Of a stretch of DNA of 64,000 nucleotides, positions 43,805 through 52,360 are shown piece after piece (positions within the stretch are counted from its first letter, which is position 1; every line of letters starts with the position of its first letter). The stretch comes from CAVUCH01 sp963697705 (GTDB lineage: Bacteria > Acidobacteriota > Vicinamibacteria > Vicinamibacterales > JAENWD01). The notes under the pieces were generated by a model that was given only the letters and a program-made list of their open reading frames with translations, made no database searches and was not told the origin of the DNA. The DNA is taken from the NCBI GenBank assembly GCA_963697705.1, contig CAVOPA010000018.1:124001-188000 (forward strand), written 5' to 3'. Both the position numbers and the translations under genes were made by a program.

Positions 43805-44773
43805 ATGGAACGCAAGGTCAGCGCTGCCACGGCGGCCGCGAACGACTCGATTGTCGACCTGATCGGCAACACGCCGCTCGTGCGCCTGCGCCGCTTCGAA
43901 CGCGATGTGCCCGCCGGCGTGGAGCTGTACGCCAAGGCCGAGTGGAAGAACCCGGGCGGCTCGGTGAAGGATCGAGCCGCATTGCGCATGATCCTCGAGG
44001 GCGAACGCACCGGCAGCCTCCAGGAGGGCCGGATCATCCTCGATGCGACCTCCGGCAACACCGGCATCGCCTACGCGATGATCGGCGCGGCGCGCGGTTA
44101 CAGCGTCCGCCTGTGCATCCCGGAGAACGTCACGCCCGAACGGAAGCGCATCCTCCGCGCGTACGGGGCCGACATCGTCTTCACCGATCCGCTGGAAGGG
44201 TCCGACGGCGCGATCCGCGAGGTGCGGCGCATCTACGAGGCCGATCCGGATCGCTACTTCTACCCGGACCAGTACAACAACCCGGCGAACTGCGACGCGC
44301 ACTACGACACGACCGCGCCGGAGATCCTGGCGCAGACCAGCGGCCGCGTGACCCACTTCGTCGCGGGACTCGGCACGAGCGGCACGTTCATGGGCGTCGG
44401 CCGCTTCTTCCGCGACCACCGTCCGTCGGTGCAGCTCGTCTCGGTGCAGCCGGATACGCCGCTGCACGGGCTCGAGGGGCTCAAGCACATGGAGTCGGCG
44501 CTGGTGCCGGGCATCTACGACCCTTCGCTTGCCGACGTCGACATGCGCGTGTCGACGGAAGAGGCCTACGACACCACCCGGCGCCTCGCCGTCGAAGAGG
44601 GCTTGCTCGTCGGCATCTCGAGCGGCGCCGCGGCAGCCGCCGGCGTCCGCATCGCGCGCACCGTCGATCAGGCCGTGATCGTCATGATCTTCTGCGACGG
44701 CGGCGAGAAGTACTTGTCGGAGCGGTTCTGGGAAGAGCCGGCCGAAGGCTATCTGGTAGGAGGCGTGAACTGA
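43805..44773 (+). CDS. cysM: Cysteine synthase, CysM (sulfur-carrier-dependent type likely)
   Basis: The 322-residue PLP enzyme has IVDLIGNTPLVRLRRFE, PLP lysine K55 in NPGGSVKDRAAL, the loop DATSGNTGIAYAMIG, and GLGTSGTFMGVGR. In M. tuberculosis the CysM paralogue uses O-phosphoserine and the thiocarboxylated protein CysO as sulfur source. Here the next genes encode the CysO and MoeZ functions and the JAMM protease, so the same pathway is very likely. A TAGAAT box lies 22 bp before the ATG. The stop overlaps the start of the JAMM gene as TGATG. Confidence 0.9.
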   Translation: MERKVSAATAAANDSIVDLIGNTPLVRLRRFERDVPAGVELYAKAEWKNPGGSVKDRAALRMILEGERTGSLQEGRIILDATSGNTGIAYAMIGAARGYSVRLCIPENVTPERKRILRAYGADIVFTDPLEGSDGAIREVRRIYEADPDRYFYPDQYNNPANCDAHYDTTAPEILAQTSGRVTHFVAGLGTSGTFMGVGRFFRDHRPSVQLVSVQPDTPLHGLEGLKHMESALVPGIYDPSLADVDMRVSTEEAYDTTRRLAVEEGLLVGISSGAAAAAGVRIARTVDQAVIVMIFCDGGEKYLSERFWEEPAEGYLVGGVN

Positions 44774-45247
44774 TGGAGCCGATCGGCCTGGCGCTCGGCT
44801 CCGGCATCGAGGATGCCATCCGTGCGCCACGCGCGTGAGGCGTACCCGCACGAGTGCTGCGGATCGCTTGTCGGCCGCGACGGCGCCGTGCACGCGACCT
44901 GTGCACTGCCGAACACCACCGACGAGGGTCCGCGTCGCCGGTTCCTGGTCCGGCCCGACGACTACAAGGCGGCCGAGAGCGACGCGCGCGCGCGGGGCCT
45001 GGACCTGCTCGGGTTCTATCATTCCCATCCGGATCACCCCGCGCGGCCGTCGCAGTACGACCTCGATCACGCGTGGCCGTTCTTTTCCTACGTGATCGTC
45101 TCGGTGACCGACGACGGCACCGGCGCGCTCACGTCGTGGCGCCTGCGCGACGACCGCACGGCGTTCGACGAGGAACCTATCGATCGTTCGACAGATGACG
45201 CGACCCGCATCGCCCCCACGGCGGACCGCGTCGCCGGAGGCCGTTGA
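44773..45247 (+). CDS. mec: JAMM/Mov34 metalloprotease (CysO-cysteine peptidase type), frame broken by one surplus base
   Basis: The enzyme is a JAMM zinc protease like mycobacterial Mec, which releases cysteine from the CysO-cysteine adduct. The N-terminal piece starts at ATG 44773 (EPIGLALGSGIEDAI). The rest, HAREAYPHECCGSLVG, lies in another frame. Dropping the t at 44823 joins them as AIRRHAREAYPHECCG. The full JAMM motif is present: a glutamate in YPHECCG and HSHPDHPARPSQYD, an exact HxH-x7-S-x2-D. Corrected length is 157 residues. Overlap with cysM and 3 bp to the next gene show an operon. The protease may also cut the CysO-MoeZ fusion next to it. Confidence 0.85.
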
Positions 45248-45250
45248 CTC

Positions 45251-46696
45251 ATGTCCAATCGCGTGCTCATCCCTACACCGCTCCGCCCGTTCACCGGCAA
45301 GCAGGACGTCGTCGAGGTATCCGGCGCCACGGTCGGCGACCTGCTCGCCGATCTCACGCGTCAGTTCGACGGGCTGAAGAAGCACCTCTACACGGACGAG
45401 GGCCGGCTCCGGAGCTTCGTCAACATCTACGTCAACGACGAGGACATCCGGTACCTGCAGAAGGAGCAGACGCCGGTGGCCGACGGCGACACGGTCAGCA
45501 TCATTCCCTCGGTCGCGGGTGGCAGTGGCGCCGCAATCGAGGAGGAGCTGCCCTCGCTGACGGCGATGGAGATCAAGCGCTACAGCCGGCATCTGATCCT
45601 GCCCGAAGTGGGCATCGAGGGACAGCGGAAGCTGAAGGCCGCCAAGGTGCTGTGCATCGGGGCCGGAGGGCTTGGGTCCCCGGTCGCACTCTATCTCGCT
45701 GCCGCCGGCGTTGGCACCATCGGGATGGTCGATTTCGATGTGGTCGACTACAGCAACCTGCAGCGGCAGATCCTGCACGGCACGAATGACGTGGGCCGAT
45801 CGAAGCTGGAGTCTGCCCGCGACAAGCTCGCCGCCCTCAACCCCGAGGTGCGCATCGAACTGCACGACACGGCGCTGTCGTCTGCCAACGCCCTCGACCT
45901 GTTCCGGCCCTACGACGTGATCGTCGATGGCACTGACAATTTCCCGACGCGATACCTGGTGAACGATGCGTGCGTGCTGCTCCGCAAGCCAAACGCGTAC
46001 GGCAGCATCTTCCGCTTCGAAGGGCAGGCGTCCGTGTTCGGCCTCGAGAGCGGCCCGTGCTACCGCTGCCTCTACCCTGAACCTCCGCCTCCCGGCCTCG
46101 TCCCGAGCTGCGCCGAAGGCGGCGTCCTCGGCGTGCTGCCGGGCATCATCGGCACCATCCAGGCCACCGAGACGCTGAAGCTGATTCTGGGCCAAGGCGA
46201 GCCGCTCATCGGCCGCTTCCTCATCTTCGATGCGCTCCGCATGAAGTTCCGTGAGCTGAAGCTCCGGAAAGATCCGGACTGCCCCGTGTGCGGCACGCAT
46301 CCGACGGTGACGGCGCTCATCGACTACGAGCAGTTCTGCGGCGTGACACCCGCGGCTTCCGAGTCGACGCCCGCTGACGATGCACGGGAGATCACCGCGC
46401 TGGAGTTGAAGGCGCGGCTCGATCGCGGCGACCGCCTGGTCGTGCTCGACGTACGGGAGCCGCAGGAGTACCAGATCAACCGCATCGACGGTTCCGTGCT
46501 CATCCCGCTCGGCGAGCTCGGGCAGCGCTACGGCGAGTTGGATCCTGCGGTGGAGATCGTGGCGCAGTGCAAGTCCGGGATGCGCAGCGCCAAGGCCGCG
46601 GACTTCCTTCGCCCCAAGGGCTTCAGGGTCAAGAACCTGAGGGGCGGCATTCTCGACTGGATCGACAAGGTGGATCCGTCGCAGCCCAAGTACTGA
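45251..46696 (+). CDS. moeZ: CysO (ubiquitin-like) - MoeZ (E1-like) - rhodanese fusion
   Basis: The 481-residue protein has three parts. Residues 1-91 are a beta-grasp sulfur carrier of the CysO/MoaD type ending SIIPSVAGG (Gly-Gly 90-91). Residues 100-350 are an E1-like adenylating domain with IGAGGLGSP (137-143), zinc cysteines C270, C273, C344 and C347, and C287 in SCAEGG at the thioester position. Residues 380-481 are a rhodanese domain with catalytic C440 in QCKSGMRS. Together they would adenylate and thiocarboxylate the carrier with sulfur passed via the rhodanese. Because the Gly-Gly is internal, cleavage after it is needed first, and the JAMM protease encoded just upstream is the obvious candidate. 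Confidence 0.9.
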   Translation: MSNRVLIPTPLRPFTGKQDVVEVSGATVGDLLADLTRQFDGLKKHLYTDEGRLRSFVNIYVNDEDIRYLQKEQTPVADGDTVSIIPSVAGGSGAAIEEELPSLTAMEIKRYSRHLILPEVGIEGQRKLKAAKVLCIGAGGLGSPVALYLAAAGVGTIGMVDFDVVDYSNLQRQILHGTNDVGRSKLESARDKLAALNPEVRIELHDTALSSANALDLFRPYDVIVDGTDNFPTRYLVNDACVLLRKPNAYGSIFRFEGQASVFGLESGPCYRCLYPEPPPPGLVPSCAEGGVLGVLPGIIGTIQATETLKLILGQGEPLIGRFLIFDALRMKFRELKLRKDPDCPVCGTHPTVTALIDYEQFCGVTPAASESTPADDAREITALELKARLDRGDRLVVLDVREPQEYQINRIDGSVLIPLGELGQRYGELDPAVEIVAQCKSGMRSAKAADFLRPKGFRVKNLRGGILDWIDKVDPSQPKY

Positions 46697-46741
46697 CTGA
46701 GCGAGGCGAGCAGCCGCGATGTGCCGGCATCTTTCGTCCCC

Positions 46742-47917
46742 ATGGCGCTGAGACTTCCGATCTATCTCGACTACCACGCGACGACGCCCGTGGACCCGCG
46801 GGTGCTCGACGCCATGCTGCCGTACTTCACCGATCGGTTCGGAAACGCCGCGAGCCGCAGCCACAGGTTCGGGTGGGACGCCGCAGACGCCGTCGAACGG
46901 GCGCGCCAGCAATCGGCGGCTCTCGTCGGCGCCAGCGGCAGCGAGATCGTGTTCACGAGCGGCGCGACCGAGTCGAACAACCTTGCCATCAAGGGCGTCC
47001 TTCACGCCCACTCCAACCCGTCGCGCCACATCGTCACCACGGCCATCGAGCACAAGTCGGTGCTCGACACGTGCAAAGGCCTCGCCGCCCGAGGTTGCCG
47101 TGTCACTTGCCTGCCCGTCGATCGCGATGGCCGTGTGGATCCGGACGACGTGCGCAAAGCCATCGCCGACGACACCGTGCTCGTCAGCATCATGGCGGCT
47201 AACAACGAGGTCGGGTCGATTCAGCCGCTGGCGGAAATCGGGGCGATTACGCGCGAGCGTGGCGTCCTGCTGCACACCGACGCGGCGCAGGCAGCGGGGA
47301 AAATCCCGCTCGACGTGAAGACGCTCGGCGTGGACCTGCTCTCCTTCACCGCGCACAAGATGTACGGTCCCAAGGGAGTCGGTGCGCTGTACATCCGCAA
47401 GCGTGCGCGCGTGGCGCTGGCGCCCATGCTCGAGGGCGGCGGCCAGGAACGGGGCGTCCGCTCAGGCACCCTGAACGTGCCGGGGATCGTCGGGCTCGGA
47501 TGTGCAGCGGAGGTGAATGCCGCGGAGCTGCCGGTCGAGAGCGCGCGGCTGAGCGGGCTGAGGGATCGCTTGTACGAGGGCCTCTGCCGCACGCTGCCCG
47601 GAGTCGGTCTGAACGGTGCGCTCGAGCAGCGCCTGCCGCACAACCTGAGCGTCCACTTCACGGGCGTGGCCGGCGAATCCATTCTCCTCGCCATCGACGA
47701 CATCGCGCTCTCTTCCGGGTCAGCCTGCTCCTCGGGAACGATCGAGCCGTCCTACGTCCTCAAGGCGTGCGGCATCACCGACGACCTCGCGCTGTCGTCG
47801 ATCCGCTTCGGCCTCGGCCGCTTCACCACGGAAGAGGAGATCGCCTACGCGGTGGAGAAAGTCGGTGCGGTCATAGCGGATCTCCGCCGCAGCGAAGCCA
47901 CCGCCGCGGGGCGATGA
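46742..47917 (+). CDS. iscS: Cysteine desulfurase
   Basis: The 391-residue class V PLP enzyme takes sulfur from cysteine as a persulfide. It has LDYHATTPVDPRVLDAML, TSGATESNNLAIKG, the PLP lysine K206 in SFTAHKMYGPKG and the catalytic cysteine C329 in SSGSACSSGT. The short loop form resembles IscS/NifS. Lying 45 bp after the CysO-MoeZ-rhodanese gene, it may feed sulfur to that rhodanese domain, although using cysteine to make cysteine would be circular. tRNA or molybdopterin sulfur supply is the other option. The ATG at 46742 is preferred over one 21 bp upstream. Confidence 0.9.
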   Translation: MALRLPIYLDYHATTPVDPRVLDAMLPYFTDRFGNAASRSHRFGWDAADAVERARQQSAALVGASGSEIVFTSGATESNNLAIKGVLHAHSNPSRHIVTTAIEHKSVLDTCKGLAARGCRVTCLPVDRDGRVDPDDVRKAIADDTVLVSIMAANNEVGSIQPLAEIGAITRERGVLLHTDAAQAAGKIPLDVKTLGVDLLSFTAHKMYGPKGVGALYIRKRARVALAPMLEGGGQERGVRSGTLNVPGIVGLGCAAEVNAAELPVESARLSGLRDRLYEGLCRTLPGVGLNGALEQRLPHNLSVHFTGVAGESILLAIDDIALSSGSACSSGTIEPSYVLKACGITDDLALSSIRFGLGRFTTEEEIAYAVEKVGAVIADLRRSEATAAGR

Positions 47918-47919
47918 CT

Positions 47920-48080
47920 TCAGAATTCGGAATGCGGCGTTCGGAGTTCGGAATTGGTTCGGAGTGCGGATCTCGGAATTCGGAGGTAGTGCGGAATGCA
48001 GGAGGTTCGGATTGTTCCGCATTCCGAACTCCGAGGCTCGAGCTAATTCCGAACTCCGCATTCCGAATTCCGCATTTCTG
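47920..48080. repeat. Large imperfect inverted repeat of TTCGGAATGCGG-type units
   Basis: The 414-bp gap between convergent genes holds no gene. TTCGGAATT / TTCGGAGTGCGGA units run from 47928 to 48010, then their complements (CATTCCGAACTCCGA, CATTCCGAATTCCGC) from 48018 to 48076. The two arms could pair and serve as a two-way terminator. The part 48081-48331 shows nothing recognisable. Confidence 0.8.
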
Positions 48081-48331
48081 CTGGCAACGGTCGCCGACCT
48101 TCCGCACTGACTCGACCTGGGTCCGCGGAGTGGGCCGCCGATCCTGCGACGTGGCGTCTGTAGCTGACGAGTCCACTACCTTGCCGGCAGCATCGGGTGC
48201 GTTCGCACCGGCGTTCCCCGACGTGCCCACCGACTGTGTCGGCGCTACGAGTCACGACCGCGTGCAGTCCGGCTCGCGCGTCGAGGATGCACGTCGCAAG
48301 TGCAAGTGAAGATTCAGGCGGGCCGGGCTGG

Positions 48332-49675
48332 CTAGTTCCCGCGCAGGGCAGGGTCGTTCTCGATCGGCGCGTCACGGCTGGAGGCATGAGCGGGGTGCGG
48401 GATCTCGCCGGCCCGGGCGACCGCGGCGCGCAGCAGCACGGGTCCCGCGAGCACGTGCAGGCCTGTCAGCGCGAGCACGAGCGCCTGGACCCGAGTACCC
48501 CACGCCGGGAACTCGCGCGCCACGATCGTGGCGAGGCCGAGGGTTACCCCCGCCTGCGAGATCAGGCCCATCCAGACGAGCCCGGCCGTGGGCTGAGGCA
48601 AGCCGGCCGCCCGCCCGCCCAATGCCGCGCCGGCCCAGATTGCGACGGCGCGTCCAGCGGCAATCGCAAGCGCGAGCGGTCCGGTCGCAGCCAGAGCGGG
48701 CATGTCGAGCGACGCGCCGGCGGCCGCGAAGAACACGATCAGCACCGGCAGCGATCCGCGCTCGACCGCCTGCTTCAGCGCGTCGCCACGCGGCGGCGCG
48801 ATGTTCTCGACGACGAGCCCGGCTGCCAGGGCGGCGAGCACCGCATCCAGGTGGGCCACAGGCGTGAGCTCGCTCAGCAGCGCGCACAACGCGAGCAGCA
48901 CGAGCGTCACCTCTCGCGCGAGGTACGTCAGGTAGAGCGCGAACAGCGCGCCGGCGGTCGCGCCGAACGCGAGTGAGCCGGCGATCTCCCAGGAGAGTGT
49001 CACCAGCAGGCCGATGTCGTGTTCGCTGCCGCCGCCCGACGCCCAGCGGGCCAGCTGCAGTGTGAGTGTGAACAACACGATCAGCACGAGATCGGCCGCC
49101 ACCACCAGCGCCATCGTGAGTTCGCTGAACGGGCCGCTCGCCTGCACCTCGGCGAGCACCGCGATCGTGATCGTGGGCGAGAAGCTGGCGACGAGCGTGG
49201 CGATGACCGCTACGATCGAAGCTTGCAGGGCGAGGCCCGCGTCCTGCGGTACGGGGAGCAACGGCCACGCGGCCCAGAGCGCCGCGAACGCGGCCGACCA
49301 CACGACCGCGATTGTGATTCCCCCGACGATGGCGATCGACCGCAGGCGCGTACGCAGGTGCGCGAGGTTCAGCTCCAGCCCCGCAACGAACGCGATGAGC
49401 GCAACGGCGACGCCGTTCAGCACCCGGAGCTCGCGCGCCATCGGCTGGGTGATCAGGTTGAGGATGTACGGTCCGCACACCAGCCCGAAGAGCAGGTACC
49501 CCGTGACCCGCGGCAGCGTGAAACGTTCGACGAACGACCCGGCGATGACGGCGGCCACGAGTGCGAAGCCGATCGCCAGCGTGATGCCGCCGCTCGTCCC
49601 CGGTTCGCCAGGCGCGGCGCGTTGGGCCAGGTAGCCGACGAGCAGCACGAGCAGCAGGCCGGCGGCTCGACGCAT
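48332..49675 (-). CDS. Cation:proton antiporter-like membrane protein (CPA2 type)
   Basis: The 447-residue protein has about thirteen helices and typical CPA2/Kef-type segments: TLPRVTGYLLFGLVCGPYIL, VALIAFVAGLELNLAHLR, and FAAAGASLDMPALAATGP. It probably exchanges Na+ or K+ for protons, but no clear double-aspartate exchange motif is evident, so the ion is uncertain. Its ATG at 49675 overlaps the stop of the gene before it by one base (TGATG), showing coupled translation. It is the last gene of the three-gene PDZ/antiporter operon. Confidence 0.75.
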   Translation of the reverse strand: MRRAAGLLLVLLVGYLAQRAAPGEPGTSGGITLAIGFALVAAVIAGSFVERFTLPRVTGYLLFGLVCGPYILNLITQPMARELRVLNGVAVALIAFVAGLELNLAHLRTRLRSIAIVGGITIAVVWSAAFAALWAAWPLLPVPQDAGLALQASIVAVIATLVASFSPTITIAVLAEVQASGPFSELTMALVVAADLVLIVLFTLTLQLARWASGGGSEHDIGLLVTLSWEIAGSLAFGATAGALFALYLTYLAREVTLVLLALCALLSELTPVAHLDAVLAALAAGLVVENIAPPRGDALKQAVERGSLPVLIVFFAAAGASLDMPALAATGPLALAIAAGRAVAIWAGAALGGRAAGLPQPTAGLVWMGLISQAGVTLGLATIVAREFPAWGTRVQALVLALTGLHVLAGPVLLRAAVARAGEIPHPAHASSRDAPIENDPALRGN

Positions 49676-50841
49676 CAGTCTCCGGACGGAGCCGGCAGCG
49701 CAAAGACGGCGAGCGCTTCGGACGCGAGCGTGCCGAGCGCAACGGCCGTGGTCACCGCGACCGCGGTCGGCGTGGCGCTGACGTCGAGGAAGTTGATCGC
49801 GAGCGCGATGCCGAGCAGGCCGGGCGGCATGAGGTACGCCGCCAGGTCTCCGGCACCGACGGGCAGCACGCGTGCGGCTGCCCACGCGCCGATCATCTTG
49901 CCCGTGAGCCGGAAGACGACAAACGGCGCGAGCAGCCAGATCGCCAGCGGCGTCACGGTGATCAGGGCACCCGCACTTATGAGCAGCAGCAGCACGAGCG
50001 GATGCTGGAAGCGGCCGACGTCTTCGCGCACGATCCGGTCGGCGCGCCCCGGCAGCAGGGTCCACGAAAGCCCGGCCACCATTCCCGCCAGCAGCGGAGA
50101 GCACTGCATGTAGTCGGCCGCGCCGCCGAGCAAGGCGAGCGATCCGAGCACGAAGACGCCGCGCTCGGCCTCGGAGCGCGCCCGCTCGAAGAGCAGCCAC
50201 CCGGCGACACCGGCGAGCAGGCCAGCGATCGCGGTGAACAGGACGATGCGGAGGGCATCAGCCGGCGATTGGCTGGCGATCGCCGCGGTGACCGCGGCGC
50301 CCGCGACGAGCGCTCCCGCATCGTCCAGATCGGCGACGCCGGTGGCCAGCCGTTCGGTGGCCCCCGCGGTGTCACCGGTCACGCCAGCGGCCGACACCGC
50401 GGCCGCGACGGCGAGCATGCACGCGATGAGCGCGACATCCGTGTCCGCCGGCAAGGCCCAGCGGTACAGCAGGAAAATCAGGGCCCCGCCGAGCACGGTC
50501 ATGGTGATGACGCTCTCGATGCTCGCCGCAAGTAACAGCCGTCGCCTGAGGCGTGTCCGAACGTCCAACGCCATCCCGACGAATACGCCGAGCGTCGCCA
50601 GCGCCACTGCCAACACAGGCTCCAGGCGTCCGATCAGCAACGGCGTGACGATGCCGAGCCCGTGCGGCCCGAGAAGCACGCCGATGGGGACGAACACGAG
50701 CGCAGGAGCTGTCAGTGGTTCGAGTCCCAGGGCTGCGCGCGTCCGCAGCAGAGCCTCTATCGCCCGCGATCGTTCGGGAGGTGCGGCCCCCCCGAGCCCG
50801 AGGTCAATCGGATCGCGGCTGCCCGTCTCGCGTCTGCTCAC
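49675..50841 (-). CDS. Second antiporter-like membrane protein
   Basis: The 388-residue protein has about eleven hydrophobic helices and CPA2-like features: PALVFVPIGVLLGPHGLGIV, LATLGVFVGMALDVRTRLRR, and AAAVSAAGVTGD where exchangers have their unwound helices. The N-terminal 35 residues are cytosolic and charged. It is shorter and more diverged than its downstream neighbour, so the two may form a heterodimer. Start GTG 50841 overlaps the PDZ gene stop as GTGA; the stop overlaps the next ATG. Confidence 0.7.
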   Translation of the reverse strand: MSRRETGSRDPIDLGLGGAAPPERSRAIEALLRTRAALGLEPLTAPALVFVPIGVLLGPHGLGIVTPLLIGRLEPVLAVALATLGVFVGMALDVRTRLRRRLLLAASIESVITMTVLGGALIFLLYRWALPADTDVALIACMLAVAAAVSAAGVTGDTAGATERLATGVADLDDAGALVAGAAVTAAIASQSPADALRIVLFTAIAGLLAGVAGWLLFERARSEAERGVFVLGSLALLGGAADYMQCSPLLAGMVAGLSWTLLPGRADRIVREDVGRFQHPLVLLLLISAGALITVTPLAIWLLAPFVVFRLTGKMIGAWAAARVLPVGAGDLAAYLMPPGLLGIALAINFLDVSATPTAVAVTTAVALGTLASEALAVFALPAPSGD

Positions 50842-52187
50842 GGCGCGGGCCTGTTGAGGGCGACCAGCAACGGGACGCCGCCGCGCTCGATGGCGAGGAC
50901 GAGGTGCGAACCCGCGGGCATGGCGGCGTATGCCGCGCGCACCCGGGCCGGCGTCACACCTCCTGCGCCGGCGAGCGACGTGATGACATCTCCGGTGACG
51001 AGCCCTGCGCGATGAGCCGACGACGGCCGCTCGACATCCGTGACGACGGCGCCGCGTGAGGAGGCTCGCAGCGACGCGCCGAAGATGTCGGAGGACGCTG
51101 GTGCGCGCTCCGTCTGCACAGGTCGCGGCGTCACCGGCACGGTCAGGACCTGGCCAGACCGCACTACCTGCAGCGACACGGGCGCGGACGGCTCCAGCGC
51201 GGCGATGAGCAGCAACGTCGCTGCCGGAGTGGCCGCGGGCCGATCGCCTACCGCGGTAATCACATCACCTGCCAGCAGCGCGCCAGCCGCAGGGCCGTCC
51301 GGATCGACCGCGGTGATCGCGACGCCGAAATCGGCACCGGTCGCCGCCGCCAGCATCGCATCGAGCGCCTGCAGGTGAACGCCGATCGTCGTTGGGACGC
51401 GTGAGGGCCTGTTGACGGCCCGCTCGGCTGCGGCGAGCAGGGCGTCCGCCGGAACGATGGCGCTCCCGCTTCCCGCGCGCACCACGGCGCCGACGAACGA
51501 TCCGTCGAGTGCGAACACCAGTGCGCCGGCGGCGGCCTGCACCTGCTGGCCGAGCGCGAGCAGCGGCGTGTCCCAGTGTGGGCTGGCGACTTCGCCGGCC
51601 TGTCCTCCGAAGAGAGGGCGCGTGGCCACGTCACCTGCCACGGCCTCGCTGACCAGCAGGTATTGCGCGCCGACGTTGGTAGCCGTTTCGAGCGGGCGCC
51701 AGCCGTCGTCCGAAGCCGGCACCCGCACGACGGTGAGCCCCCTGACATCGTCACGGCGCCGCACCTCGAGGAGACGCGCATCTGCGCCCCGCAATGCGAG
51801 CGGGCGGCCGCCCGACACGACCACCGCGAGATCGGGCCGGAAGCGCAGCGCGAGTGCGTACTCGGCGACCGGTTCGCCAACGTCCTGGCGGAGCACGTCT
51901 TCGAGCGAGAAGCTCCGCGCGGTCTCCGCGGCTGGCGCCCGGGCCACCACGATCAGCGACGGCCGCACGCGTGCGGCGGCGCGGATCACCGAGGCGCCGA
52001 GATCGTCGAACGCTGCCCGCGCGGCGAACTGCTGGAGCGGCTGCACGGGCAGCGCGAGCGGTTGCTGCTCGGGAAAGCGGAACCGCGCGAGGACGAGGAG
52101 TACCACCAGCGAGAGCACGATGGTGACCACGAGCAGGCGCGTCTCGCGCGGCCATCGCCTCGGGTCGAAGATGCGGGGTGAGAACAT
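50838..52187 (-). CDS. Membrane-anchored HtrA-like pseudo-protease with two PDZ domains
   Basis: The 449-residue protein has one N-terminal membrane helix (about 18-35) and a trypsin/HtrA-like fold in which the GNSGGP serine site is replaced by QAAAGALVFALDG. Two PDZ domains follow (about 270-360, with FGVAITAVDPDGPAAGALL; about 375-445, with GAVVTDVERPSSAHRAGL). Loss of the serine means it should not cut proteins and may instead sense or bind periplasmic C-termini. The ATG at 52187 places the helix properly. It is the first gene of an operon with two antiporter-like proteins, joined by overlapping codons, which suggests it controls or scaffolds them. Confidence 0.75.
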   Translation of the reverse strand: MFSPRIFDPRRWPRETRLLVVTIVLSLVVLLVLARFRFPEQQPLALPVQPLQQFAARAAFDDLGASVIRAAARVRPSLIVVARAPAAETARSFSLEDVLRQDVGEPVAEYALALRFRPDLAVVVSGGRPLALRGADARLLEVRRRDDVRGLTVVRVPASDDGWRPLETATNVGAQYLLVSEAVAGDVATRPLFGGQAGEVASPHWDTPLLALGQQVQAAAGALVFALDGSFVGAVVRAGSGSAIVPADALLAAAERAVNRPSRVPTTIGVHLQALDAMLAAATGADFGVAITAVDPDGPAAGALLAGDVITAVGDRPAATPAATLLLIAALEPSAPVSLQVVRSGQVLTVPVTPRPVQTERAPASSDIFGASLRASSRGAVVTDVERPSSAHRAGLVTGDVITSLAGAGGVTPARVRAAYAAMPAGSHLVLAIERGGVPLLVALNRPAP

Positions 52188-52360
52188 ACGTGGTGTCGGC
52201 CGAGTGACGCGGCTCGCGGTCGCGGCCGCCGTCCGAGGGACCGTGGTACACTGGCCGCTCTGCCCAGTTCGGGTTGCGCGCGTGCGTCGCCGCACCCCAA
52301 CATAGCGCAGTCCAGCAAGCCGCTCGCCGCCTTTCTGCCCGGCACTCCACACACGTCGAT

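Noticed and set aside
43799..47356. Minus-strand open frame of 1185 codons across the cysM-iscS cluster
   Set aside because: It is the reverse side of four genes with clear family motifs; its own translation is charged, Val/Asp/Arg-rich and has no domain. High GC leaves antisense frames open.
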